NCBI RefSeq assembly: GCF_000717025.1 | Contig: NZ_JNXG01000028.1 | Location: forward strand, 1-48,644 | From: Streptomyces atroolivaceus | Lineage (GTDB): Bacteria; Actinomycetota; Actinomycetes; Streptomycetales; Streptomycetaceae | DNA length: 48,644 nucleotides | Direction of reading: 5' to 3' | Translations under genes and position numbers: made by a program | In this document: positions 1 through 7,774 of the stretch, piece after piece | How positions within the stretch are numbered: the first letter of the stretch is position 1 | Layout of the letters: the number at the start of each line of letters is the position of its first letter | Notes under the pieces: generated by a model | Seen by the model: the letters and a program-made list of their open reading frames with translations, nothing else | Told to the model about the DNA's origin: nothing | Databases searched by the model: none

Positions 1-69
1 ACCTCGCACCGCCCTTGCCCCCCACCCCGCCCCGACCTGCCACACCCGTACCCGTAGAGGAGCCCACCC

Positions 70-255
70 ATGACCACCGCCACCCTGACCGGTGTCTGCC
101 CCGAGTGCGAGACCGGCCTCACCCTGCCGCCGATCCTCGTCGGCGAGACCCTGTCCTGCCCCGAGTGCATGCTGACCCTGCGTGTGGAGGCCATAGCCGA
201 CGGCAGACTGACCCTCGAGATGGTCGAGGTCACCCTGCGCGACTGGGGCCAGTGA
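70..255 (+). CDS. lysW: LysW-family amino-group carrier protein, variant C-terminus
   Basis: This 61-residue acidic protein has two CPEC zinc-knuckle pairs (residues 10-13 and 32-35 approximately) and a short acidic tail, which is the layout of LysW. In the known family LysW holds the alpha-amino group of glutamate or aminoadipate on its C-terminal glutamate while the side-chain carboxylate is phosphorylated and reduced. Here the last codons read GAC TGG GGC CAG TGA, so the tail is Asp-Trp-Gly-Gln and the usual terminal Glu is Gln. A purine-rich ribosome binding site (TAGAGGAG) lies about 10 bases before the ATG. The next gene starts one base after the stop. LysX, LysY and LysZ homologues follow directly, which supports the family call strongly. 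Whether Gln is the true attachment residue cannot be told from sequence. Confidence 0.9.
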   Translation: MTTATLTGVCPECETGLTLPPILVGETLSCPECMLTLRVEAIADGRLTLEMVEVTLRDWGQ

Positions 256-256
256 G

Positions 257-1105
257 ATGGGCGGAAAGGTCGCTGTCGTCGCGGACCGGCTCGGGTGGGA
301 GGAACGCCAGCTGATGCGGGCGGCCCAGCCGGCCGGGCTGCGGATCGACTGGGTCAACGACGAGGACCTCAGCCTCGGATCCGCCGACTCCTCCCCGCTC
401 GCCGGCTACGACGCCGTCCTGGTGCGCAGCCGCAGCTACACCCGCGGCGGACTCGTCGCCACCCTCGCCGAGGCGGACGGCACGCCCGTCCTGAACACCG
501 CCGCCGCCATCCACGCATGCGAGAACAAGCTCGTCCTGCGTGCGGTGCTGCGCGAGGCGGGTGTCCCCGTACCGGACTTCCGCCTCGTGCTGTCCCGCAA
601 GGACTACACCAAGGCGATGACCGACCTCGGCACCCCCGCCGTGCTCAAGCCCGTGTACGGGGGCATGGGCAAGCGGGTCACCCTGGTCCGCGACGCCGAC
701 CTGGCGCACTCGGTCTACGACTACGTCGAGGACCTGGGCCACGCCTTCGAGCAGGCATGCCTGCTCGAGCCCTACCTCGGCGGCGGCTCCGTGCGCTGCC
801 TGGTGGTCGGGCGGGAGATCGTCGCCGCCGCCGAGTTCGAGAGCGCGGGCGCCGACTGGCGCAGCAACGCCGCACTCGGCAACCAGAGCCGCTCGCTGGC
901 GCACGACCCGGAAGTGGCCAAGGTCGTCGACGCGGTCGTGGACCGGCTCGGCCCCGGCATCTACGGCGTCGACCTGTTCCGCACCGAGTCGGCCTACCTC
1001 GTCAACGAGGTCAACCACGCGCCCGCCTGGCGCGGGGTCGCCTCCACCACGGACACCGACATCTCGTCCGCCGTCATCCGTCACGTACAGGAGACCCTCG
1101 AATGA
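257..1105 (+). CDS. lysX: LysX-like ATP-grasp carrier-protein ligase
   Basis: This 282-residue ATP-grasp ligase of the RimK/LysX family has a length close to thermophile LysX. Visible motifs are the nucleotide-binding segment VLKPVYGGMGKRV (about residues 129-141), the NAALGNQSRS segment, GVDLF, and the metal-binding NEVNHAPAW near residue 250. In the known pathway LysX joins the alpha-amino group of glutamate or aminoadipate to the C-terminus of LysW with ATP. It starts one base after the carrier stop codon and its own stop overlaps the next ATG, so it is translated with its neighbours. The residues after NEVNH (APAWRG) differ from the TMEFKN I remember in Thermus LysX, so the amino acid substrate may be unusual. 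The substrate is therefore not assigned. Confidence 0.9.
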   Translation: MGGKVAVVADRLGWEERQLMRAAQPAGLRIDWVNDEDLSLGSADSSPLAGYDAVLVRSRSYTRGGLVATLAEADGTPVLNTAAAIHACENKLVLRAVLREAGVPVPDFRLVLSRKDYTKAMTDLGTPAVLKPVYGGMGKRVTLVRDADLAHSVYDYVEDLGHAFEQACLLEPYLGGGSVRCLVVGREIVAAAEFESAGADWRSNAALGNQSRSLAHDPEVAKVVDAVVDRLGPGIYGVDLFRTESAYLVNEVNHAPAWRGVASTTDTDISSAVIRHVQETLE

Positions 1106-2160
1106 TCCGAGCAGGAATCGTCGGAGCCTCCGGACTCGCCGGCGGTGAACTCATCCGGCTCGTGCTCCAGCACCCGGAGCTCGAACTCACCTATCTGGGC
1201 GGCAACTCCAGCGTGGGCCGCCGCCCCGCCCAGCTTCACCCCGGGCTGCGCCTCGACCTCGGCCTCACCGTCGAAGCGGTCGACGCGAACCGGATCGCCG
1301 AGACCTGCGACGTGGTGTTCCTGTCCACGCCCGCCTCGGTCTCGGCCCGGCTGGCCGCCGAGCTTGCCGACCGCGTCGCCTGCGTGATCGACCTCAGCGG
1401 GGCGTTCCGGATCCGGACCCCGGAGCTCCACCAGCGCTGGTACCCCGGGGTGCCGCGGACCACCGAGCTCGCCGACCGCTTCGTGTACGGGGTGCCCGAG
1501 CTGATCGGCGAGAGCCTGGAGTACGCCGCGCTGATCTCCGTGCCCGGCTGCTACGCCACGGCCCTCACGCTGGGACTGGCGCCCCTCACCCTGGGGCTCG
1601 GCCTGCCCCTGAAGACCGTCGTCGTGGACGGCAAGAGCGGCTCCAGCGGCGGCGGGCTGCACCTGCGGGTGCCCGACCTGCACCCCCTGCGCAGCGGTGC
1701 CATCGCCCCGTACGCACCCACCGGGCACCGGCACGCGGCGGAGGTGAGCGACTTCCTGGAGCGCAGCAAGCCAGGCGAGGTGGGCTCACTGTCCATGTCC
1801 GCGTACGGCGTCGGCCACGTGCGCGGCCTGATGACCAGCGCGTACGTCTTCACCGACGCGGAGGTCACCGAACGCGAGCTGCAGCGCGCGTACACGCGGT
1901 TCTACAAGGGCCACCGGTTCGTGCGGGTGCGGCGCCACACCGAGACGCTGATCCCGGTGCCCGACCCGCAGGCCGTCATCGGCTCCAACTACTGCGACGT
2001 GACGGTCCTGCACGACCCCGAGGGCGGGCGGATCGTCGTCCTGTCCGCCCTGGACAACCTGCTCAAGGGGGCCTCCGGGCAGGCGGTCCAGGCCCTCAAC
2101 CGGCGCTTCGGCCTGCCCGAGGAGACGGGCCTGACCATGCAGCCGGTGATGCCGACATGA
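1102..2160 (+). CDS. lysY: LysY/ArgC-like carrier-bound acyl-phosphate reductase
   Basis: This 352-residue NADPH-dependent semialdehyde dehydrogenase belongs to the ArgC/LysY family. The N-terminal GASGLAGGE loop binds NADP, the catalytic cysteine sits in SVPGCYAT (about residue 153), and the C-terminal NLLKGASGQAVQALN signature is intact. The family reduces an acyl phosphate, here expected to be carrier-bound, to an aldehyde. The open frame runs far upstream, but the ATG at 1102 matches the family N-terminus and overlaps the upstream TGA as ATGA, so I chose it. It shares a 4-base overlap with the kinase gene downstream. All key residues are present, so the enzyme should be active. Confidence 0.92.
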   Translation: MIRAGIVGASGLAGGELIRLVLQHPELELTYLGGNSSVGRRPAQLHPGLRLDLGLTVEAVDANRIAETCDVVFLSTPASVSARLAAELADRVACVIDLSGAFRIRTPELHQRWYPGVPRTTELADRFVYGVPELIGESLEYAALISVPGCYATALTLGLAPLTLGLGLPLKTVVVDGKSGSSGGGLHLRVPDLHPLRSGAIAPYAPTGHRHAAEVSDFLERSKPGEVGSLSMSAYGVGHVRGLMTSAYVFTDAEVTERELQRAYTRFYKGHRFVRVRRHTETLIPVPDPQAVIGSNYCDVTVLHDPEGGRIVVLSALDNLLKGASGQAVQALNRRFGLPEETGLTMQPVMPT

Positions 2161-2960
2161 CCACCACCGGCCTCCGCACCGCCCCCACCGTCGTCAAGCT
2201 CGGCGGCAGCTGCCTGGAGGACCTGGACGGCAGCTGGTGGGACGACCTCGCCGAGCACAGCGGGACCCGGCCCCTGGTCCTGGTGCACGGCTGGTCCAAG
2301 CCGCTCAGGAAGCTCGGCCCCCGCTACCGGGAGCCGTCCGCGATCCTGCGCGACCGCTACGGCAACCAGAGCCGCTGGACCACCCCCGAGGTCATCGCCG
2401 ACATCAAGACCGTCAGCGCCGAGCTCGGTGCCGACGTCCTGGGCCGTCTGGAGGCGCGCGGCATCACCGCCGAACGGGTCCTGGGCAGCGACGGCCTGGT
2501 CACCGCCGGGCCCGGCGAGCGCTTCTGGTGGAAGGACAAGCAGCTCGTCGAGCTGGAGAACCTCGTCGGCCCCATCACCGACGTGGACCCCTCCGCCCTG
2601 AAGAACCTCCAGCCGGGGCACGCCTACCTGGTCACCCCACTGGCCAGGGACGCCGAGGGCCGCGAGGTCAACACCGACGGCGACCGGGCGGCCGCCGCCG
2701 TCGCCGGGGCCGTCGGCGCCCACGACCTGGTCCTGGTCACCGACGTCGCCCATCTGCTGATCGACGGGGAACCGGTCCGCGAGATCACTGCCGGCGCCGC
2801 GGCGGCCTTCCGCGACAAGGGCGCCACCGGCGGCATGCGCAAGAAGCTGCGCGCCGCGGGCGAGGCGCTGGAGGGCGGGGCCGGACGGGTCGTCATCGGC
2901 AGCGCCCCCGTCAGTGAGCTGCTCGCCGGCCGTGCCGGAACCGCCATCACGCGAACCTGA
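2157..2960 (+). CDS. lysZ: LysZ/ArgB-like amino acid kinase, altered glycine loop
   Basis: This 267-residue amino acid kinase family protein is most like acetylglutamate kinase and LysW-aminoadipate kinase. It has the N-terminal VVKLGGS phosphate-binding motif, the ATP-site NTDGDRAAAAVA segment, LVLVTDVAHLL, and the C-terminal GATGGMRKKL motif. The family phosphorylates the side-chain carboxylate of the carrier-bound amino acid, which the LysY homologue then reduces. The segment after VLVH usually reads GGG, but here it is GWSKPLRKLG, so a conserved glycine-rich loop near the transferred phosphate is changed. This could reflect a different substrate or reduced kinase activity. The ATG overlaps the upstream stop by 4 bases. 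Confidence 0.88.
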   Translation: MTTTGLRTAPTVVKLGGSCLEDLDGSWWDDLAEHSGTRPLVLVHGWSKPLRKLGPRYREPSAILRDRYGNQSRWTTPEVIADIKTVSAELGADVLGRLEARGITAERVLGSDGLVTAGPGERFWWKDKQLVELENLVGPITDVDPSALKNLQPGHAYLVTPLARDAEGREVNTDGDRAAAAVAGAVGAHDLVLVTDVAHLLIDGEPVREITAGAAAAFRDKGATGGMRKKLRAAGEALEGGAGRVVIGSAPVSELLAGRAGTAITRT

Positions 2961-2970
2961 GGAGACCGAC

Positions 2971-3534
2971 GTGGCGAAACCCCGCGTGCTCGTTGTCAAC
3001 AACGGGACGCTCTCGCTCAAGCAACTGCGGGCCCGGCTGGAGGAGCTGGGCTCCGACACCGACCCGGTGTCGGTGGCCGGCATACCCGCCGGCCTCGGCG
3101 GCCGCTACCAGGCGATCGTGCTCAGCGGCACCAAGGTCCGCGCCTACGACCAGGAGTACTACAAGCCGCTCGTCGACCTGGTCCTCGGCTCCGACGTCCC
3201 GGTCTTCGGCATCTGCGGCGGCATGCAGATCCTCGCCGTCTCCCAGGGCGGCGTCCTGGCCGAGGGGCCGCAGCGCGTCGGCGGCTTCGAGGTGCGGGTC
3301 GACAAGGAGGAGCCGCTGTTCACGTACGTCAAGCCGACGGTGACGGTCTTCCACCGGCACACCCTGTACCTCCAGCAGGCCCCGCCCGGCTTCCGGTCCA
3401 TCGGGCGCTCCGAGCACGCCCCGGTGGAGTTCCTGCGCTCCGACGACGGCCGGATCCTGGGTGCCCAGGCGCACCTGGAGTTCCGTGCCGACGGCCGGGA
3501 GATCCTGCGCGGCTTCACCGACCTGTACCGCTGA
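2971..3534 (+). CDS. Stand-alone class I glutamine amidotransferase (GuaA-N-like)
   Basis: This 187-residue protein is a single class I glutamine amidotransferase domain, as in the glutaminase half of GMP synthetase or anthranilate synthase. The nucleophile elbow is GICGGMQ with Cys82, and His168 with Glu170 (QAHLE in place of the common HPE) complete the triad. It would release ammonia from glutamine or a related amide for a partner enzyme. No synthetase domain is fused and no obvious GMP synthetase partner lies nearby. The GTG at 2971 is chosen because GGAGA lies 6-10 bases before it and the protein then begins at the family N-terminus. It follows the kinase stop by 10 bases. Its acceptor could be the ligase product or a carrier-bound intermediate, which is inference. 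Confidence 0.88.
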   Translation: MAKPRVLVVNNGTLSLKQLRARLEELGSDTDPVSVAGIPAGLGGRYQAIVLSGTKVRAYDQEYYKPLVDLVLGSDVPVFGICGGMQILAVSQGGVLAEGPQRVGGFEVRVDKEEPLFTYVKPTVTVFHRHTLYLQQAPPGFRSIGRSEHAPVEFLRSDDGRILGAQAHLEFRADGREILRGFTDLYR

Positions 3535-3591
3535 GCACACCCCGTACCGCTGTACGCACCACACCTTCTTGCTCACGATTGGGGAAGACAC

Positions 3592-4710
3592 ATGACTGAC
3601 TGGGAAGCACGCGAGCCCGCCCTGACCACTCACCTGAGCGGCGCCGGCGGCGACATCAAGGGCTGGGTCGTCGTCGACTCGCTCGTCGACGGCCTCGCCA
3701 TGGGCGGCACCCGGATGACGCCGGGGGTCACCGAGGCGGAAGTGGCCGGTCTGGCCCGTGACATGACCGTCAAGTTCACCCTCGCCGGACTGCGCATCGG
3801 CGGGGCCAAGGCGGGCATCGTCGCCGACGGCTCCGACCGCGAGACGACGTTCCGCACCTTCGGACGTACCGTCAAGCCGCTGCTGCACGGCGGAATCCAC
3901 CTCGGCATCGACATGGGCGTCACCCCCGCCGACCGGGCGGTGTTCTTCGAGGAGGCCGGGTACGACCCGCGGTTCCGTCCCGGCGCTCCCGACATGCCGA
4001 TCGACTGGCGCACGTACTACGAGCCCCTGATCGACTGCACCGGCCACGGCGTCGGCGTCGCCGCCGTCACCGCCCTGGAGGCCGGCGGGCGCACCGGGCC
4101 CGCCCGGGTCGTCATCCAGGGCTTCGGCGCGGTCGGCCGCGCGGTCGGGCGTTTCCTGGAGGAGCGCGGCCACGTGGTGGTGGCGGTCGCCGACGTGGCC
4201 GGCACCCTCAGCGCCGACCGGCTCCCGGTGGACGAGCTGATCGCCGTCACCGACGAGTTCGGCGCCATCGACCGCACCCGGCTGCCCTCGGGCGTCACCG
4301 TCAGCACCGAGTCGGACGCCTGGCTCGACGTCGAAGCCGACCTGCTCATCCTCGCCGCCCAGAAGCACGCGCTGAACGCGGAGAACGCCCACCGCCTGCG
4401 CGCCGGCCTGGTCGTCGAGGGCGGCAACATCAGCTCGTCCGACGAAGCCCGCGACAAGGCGGCCGCGGCCGGGGTCCTGCTGGTGCCCGGTGTCATCGCC
4501 AACATCGGCGGTGCCGCGTCCGCCGCGCTGGCCGTCACCCGCGTGGTGCCCTTCGAGCTGGCGGCCGAGGCCCGCAGGGCATGGGTCTTCGACTGGGTCG
4601 GCGACCGGGTCCGGCAGAACACCCGCGACCTGCTCGACATCGCCGGTGCCACGGCGGGCAACCCGCTGCCGGAGCTCCTCGCGGCACGCCGCGAGGAGCT
4701 GGCGCGATGA
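3592..4710 (+). CDS. Glu/Leu/Phe/Val-type amino acid dehydrogenase
   Basis: This 372-residue protein has the two-domain architecture of Glu/Leu/Phe/Val dehydrogenases. The N-terminal half holds GTRMTPGVT, the substrate-side lysine in TVKFTLAGL (Lys61) and the catalytic lysine in GGAKAGI (Lys73). The C-terminal half is a Rossmann fold with VVIQGFGAVGRAVG near residue 175. The family interconverts an amino acid and its 2-oxo acid with NAD(P) and ammonia. In this operon it may supply or consume ammonia next to the amidotransferase, or oxidise an amino group on the product. GGGGAAG precedes the ATG by a normal distance. The stop overlaps the ligase start by 4 bases. The substrate cannot be read from the sequence. 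Confidence 0.88.
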   Translation: MTDWEAREPALTTHLSGAGGDIKGWVVVDSLVDGLAMGGTRMTPGVTEAEVAGLARDMTVKFTLAGLRIGGAKAGIVADGSDRETTFRTFGRTVKPLLHGGIHLGIDMGVTPADRAVFFEEAGYDPRFRPGAPDMPIDWRTYYEPLIDCTGHGVGVAAVTALEAGGRTGPARVVIQGFGAVGRAVGRFLEERGHVVVAVADVAGTLSADRLPVDELIAVTDEFGAIDRTRLPSGVTVSTESDAWLDVEADLLILAAQKHALNAENAHRLRAGLVVEGGNISSSDEARDKAAAAGVLLVPGVIANIGGAASAALAVTRVVPFELAAEARRAWVFDWVGDRVRQNTRDLLDIAGATAGNPLPELLAARREELAR

Positions 4711-6362
4711 CGTCGACCACCGCCGCCTTCCTGGCCAACGCGTCGGCCGCGGACCGCATGGCGGAGTACCGGCGGCGTGGGTGGTGGCGCGACGGGACCT
4801 TCCTCGACGACCTGCGCAGCCAGGCCCGCCGGCGGCCCCGCAAGCTCGCCATCGCGGGCCGCCGCCTGGACGAGGCCCGCACCGACACGCTCGACTACGC
4901 CGAGCTGTCCCGGCTGGCCGACCGGTTCGCCGGCGGCCTGCTCGAGCTGGGCGTCAAGCGCGGCGACGTGGTCGCCGTGCAGCTGCCCAACCGCTGGGAG
5001 ATGGTTCCGCTGATGTTCGCCTGCATGGCGGTCGGCGCGGTCATCTGCCCCATCGCGCCGGTCTGCCAGGCAGAGGAACTGCGCCACCGTCTGGCGCTCA
5101 CCGAGGCCAGAGTGTGTATCACGCTCCCCGAGTGGGAGGGCTACCCGCTCGCCGAGACCATCTGCGACCTCTCCGGGGAGCTGCCCCTCGAACACGTCGT
5201 GGTCGTCGACGGCCCGGGCCCCGAGGGCACGGCCGACTTCCACGACCACTTCGTCTCCCAGCACTGGGAGGAGCGGCTCATGGGTGACCTGGCGGGCCGT
5301 CAGCTCCGGCCCGACGAACCGTTCGTGGTGCTCTTCACCTCTGGTACGACCGGGTTCTCCAAGGGCGTGGTACACAGCCAGAACACCGTCCACTCGGGTG
5401 TACGGGGGTACGTCGACACGTTCCTGCTCCGCGACGACCTGGTGGCCGCGGTCACCACCCCGCTGGTGCACTACTCCGGCTTCGGCCAGGGTGTGCTCGC
5501 CGGAGTGATGCTGGGCGGCACCATCGCCTTCCAGGACGGCCCCGACCACGCGGGCCTGCTCGACCTGGTCGAGCGGTACGGCGCGACCCTGCTGTACGGC
5601 CCGCCGCCCACGCTCTCCGGCGTCGCCCGTGCCCAGAACGCCGACCCGCACGACGTCTCCAGCCTGCGCCACACGGTCACCGGCGCCGCGCCGGTGCTGA
5701 TGGAGCTGGTCGACGAATTGCGCGAGACGTTTGGCGCCCGCACCTACTCGGTGTGGGGCATGTCCGAGTTCGGCCCGGTCACCATCAGCCGCCTGGACTA
5801 CAACCAGGACTGGGCCGCGCACAGCCACGGACGGCCGATCGACTCCATGGAGATCCGCATCGACCTGTGCCACGACCCCAGCACGCGGGCCTCGGTGGGC
5901 CGGCTGCGGGTGCGCGGGGCGTCGCGGGCGCTGGGCTACTTCAAGCAGCAGGAGCAGTTCGACTCCGAACTCACCGAGGACGGCTGGTTCGACACCGGAG
6001 ACGTGGCCCGTGAGGACGGGCGCGGCGGCATCCGGATCCTGGGCCGCTCCAAGGACACGATCCTGCGCGACGGGATCGTCGTCCCGATAGCGGAGCTGGA
6101 GGCGATCATCTCGCGCCACCCCAAGGTGGTCGAGGCGTCCGTCGTCGGACCCACCGGCCAGCTCGACGACCCGATCCTCGCGGTCGTCATCCCGGCCGAC
6201 GGCGTCCCTCCGACGCTGGAGGAGATACGCGCCCATCTGCGCCGGGCCGACCAGGACGACCGGTTCCTGCCGGACCGTCTGGAGCTGACCGGCACCCTGC
6301 CCAAGACGCTCACGGGCAAGGTCCGGAAGATCGAGCTCAGGAAGCTCTACGCACACTCCTGA
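4707..6362 (+). CDS. ANL-superfamily AMP-forming acid:CoA/amino acid ligase
   Basis: This 551-residue adenylate-forming enzyme carries the standard cores in order: the P-loop LFTSGTTGFSKGVVHS, YSVWGMSEFGP, GWFDTGD, the hinge region ILGRSKDTILRDG, and a C-terminal PKTLTGKVRKIEL that contains the catalytic lysine. It activates a carboxylic acid as an acyl-AMP and passes it to CoA, a carrier thiol or an amine. No carrier or condensation domain is attached. The frame extends upstream, but the ATG at 4707 overlaps the previous stop as ATGA and gives a normal N-terminus. In this setting it may activate an acid for amide formation with the carrier-derived amino acid. That role is inferred, and 2,3-dihydroxybenzoate-AMP-ligase-like or medium-chain acyl-CoA ligase functions are alternatives. 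Confidence 0.88.
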   Translation: MTSTTAAFLANASAADRMAEYRRRGWWRDGTFLDDLRSQARRRPRKLAIAGRRLDEARTDTLDYAELSRLADRFAGGLLELGVKRGDVVAVQLPNRWEMVPLMFACMAVGAVICPIAPVCQAEELRHRLALTEARVCITLPEWEGYPLAETICDLSGELPLEHVVVVDGPGPEGTADFHDHFVSQHWEERLMGDLAGRQLRPDEPFVVLFTSGTTGFSKGVVHSQNTVHSGVRGYVDTFLLRDDLVAAVTTPLVHYSGFGQGVLAGVMLGGTIAFQDGPDHAGLLDLVERYGATLLYGPPPTLSGVARAQNADPHDVSSLRHTVTGAAPVLMELVDELRETFGARTYSVWGMSEFGPVTISRLDYNQDWAAHSHGRPIDSMEIRIDLCHDPSTRASVGRLRVRGASRALGYFKQQEQFDSELTEDGWFDTGDVAREDGRGGIRILGRSKDTILRDGIVVPIAELEAIISRHPKVVEASVVGPTGQLDDPILAVVIPADGVPPTLEEIRAHLRRADQDDRFLPDRLELTGTLPKTLTGKVRKIELRKLYAHS

Positions 6363-6415
6363 GCTTCCCGTTCACGTGCCGACACCCCCTTCCTTCCTAC
6401 CCGTTGGAGCCTCGG

Positions 6416-7720
6416 ATGCCTCATCCAGCGCCGGTGACGATGTCGCCGACCCTCGCCGCCGACGAGGCACTGATCCGCCGGCGGCTGGCCGGGGAGCAGG
6501 TCCTGTCCCTGGCCAGCGGGGAGATCGGCCTGCCGGTCCTGCCCGAGCTGGCGGAGCGGCTCGCACTCGCCGCGGACCACAACGCGTACGGCCCCGTCGC
6601 CGGGTCTCCGGCGCTGCGCGCCGCGGCCGCCGGCTACTGGGAGCGGCGTGGCCTGGCCACCACCGCGGACGCGGTGGTGGCGGGGCCGGGCAGCAAGCCG
6701 TTGCTGTTCGCCCTGATGCTGGCCGTCGGCGGAGACGTCGTGGTGCCGGTGCCGAGCTGGGTCAGCTACGCGGCCCAGGCCCGGCTGGGCGGACTGCGTC
6801 CGGTCCCGGTCGCCACCCGGCCGGGTGAGGGCGGTGTCCCGGACCCCGGGCGGGTCCGGGAGGCGGTGCTCCTCGCCCGGGCGGCCGGGCACGATCCGCG
6901 CTGCGTGGTGGTCACGCTGCCCGACAACCCGACGGGCACGATCGCCTCGCCCGCCACGGTCGAGGAGCTCGCCGAGGTCGCCAGGGAGCTGGACCTGGTG
7001 ATCGTCTCCGACGAGATCTACTGCGACCTGGTCTACGACGGCGCCCGGCCGGGTGTCTCCCCGGCCGTGTTCGCACCCGAGCGCACGGTCGTCACCACCG
7101 GGCTCACCAAGAGCCTGGCGGTCGGCGGCTGGCGCCTGGGCGTGGCCCGGCTGCCCGAAGGCCCGCTGGGCGAGCGGGTGAAGGGGCGGCTGCTCGGTGT
7201 GGCCAGCCAGATCTGGTCGAGCACCGCGGCGCCCGTGCAGGCCGCGGCGGCCTGGGCGTTCACCGAGCCGCCCGAGGTCGTCGCGCACGTCGCCGCCGGC
7301 CGCAGGCTGCACGGGACGGTGGTCCGCGCCGTGGGCTCGCTGTTCACCGCGGCGGGCGCCGAGCTGGCGCCGGTCCGTGCGACCAGCTACCTCTACCCCG
7401 ACTTCGAGGCCGCTCGGCACCACCTCGACCGGGTCCACGGGATCCGTGACGGCGACGACCTGGCCCTCGTGCTCGGCGAGCGCTACGGCGTCGGGGTGCT
7501 GCCCGGCTCCGCGTTCGGCGAGTCCCCCGGCCCGCTGCGCGTCCGGGTGGCCACCAGCCGCCTGTACGGAGAGAGCGACGCCGAGCGTACCCGGGCCCTG
7601 TGCGCCGCCGACCCCCTGCGGCTGCCGTGGATCAGGGCCTCCCTGGAGCGCGTCGCCGAAGTCCTGACCGACCTCACCGGGGTGTGCGTCGCCCCGCCCG
7701 CCCTCCGAAACCGCCCGTAG
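6416..7720 (+). CDS. Fold-type I PLP-dependent aminotransferase
   Basis: This 434-residue class I/II aminotransferase shows the DNPTG motif around Asn171, SDEIY with Asp199 that pairs with the pyridine nitrogen, and the Schiff-base lysine in TTGLTKSLAVGGWRLG (Lys232). The family transfers amino groups between an amino acid and a 2-oxo acid or aldehyde. A plausible job is to aminate the aldehyde made by the LysY/LysZ pair, as LysJ does, although LysJ belongs to the acetylornithine aminotransferase class and this protein does not look like one. A TTG at 6404 is in frame, but I prefer the ATG at 6416 because GGAG lies 6 bases upstream. A 53-base gap separates it from the ligase gene. Confidence 0.88.
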   Translation: MPHPAPVTMSPTLAADEALIRRRLAGEQVLSLASGEIGLPVLPELAERLALAADHNAYGPVAGSPALRAAAAGYWERRGLATTADAVVAGPGSKPLLFALMLAVGGDVVVPVPSWVSYAAQARLGGLRPVPVATRPGEGGVPDPGRVREAVLLARAAGHDPRCVVVTLPDNPTGTIASPATVEELAEVARELDLVIVSDEIYCDLVYDGARPGVSPAVFAPERTVVTTGLTKSLAVGGWRLGVARLPEGPLGERVKGRLLGVASQIWSSTAAPVQAAAAWAFTEPPEVVAHVAAGRRLHGTVVRAVGSLFTAAGAELAPVRATSYLYPDFEAARHHLDRVHGIRDGDDLALVLGERYGVGVLPGSAFGESPGPLRVRVATSRLYGESDAERTRALCAADPLRLPWIRASLERVAEVLTDLTGVCVAPPALRNRP

Positions 7721-7774
7721 CACGGCGGCCGCGCACCACCACCCATCTCTTCTCTCCCAGGAGGCCCTTCCGTC

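Noticed and set aside
230..1084. Long minus-strand open frame opposite the LysX-like gene.
   Set aside because: It is a shadow of the real gene in a high-GC sequence, rich in Gly/Val/Asp with no family pattern.
4017..6356. 779-residue minus-strand open frame opposite the dehydrogenase and ligase genes.
   Set aside because: Both plus-strand genes show complete family motifs, while the reverse frame shows none.
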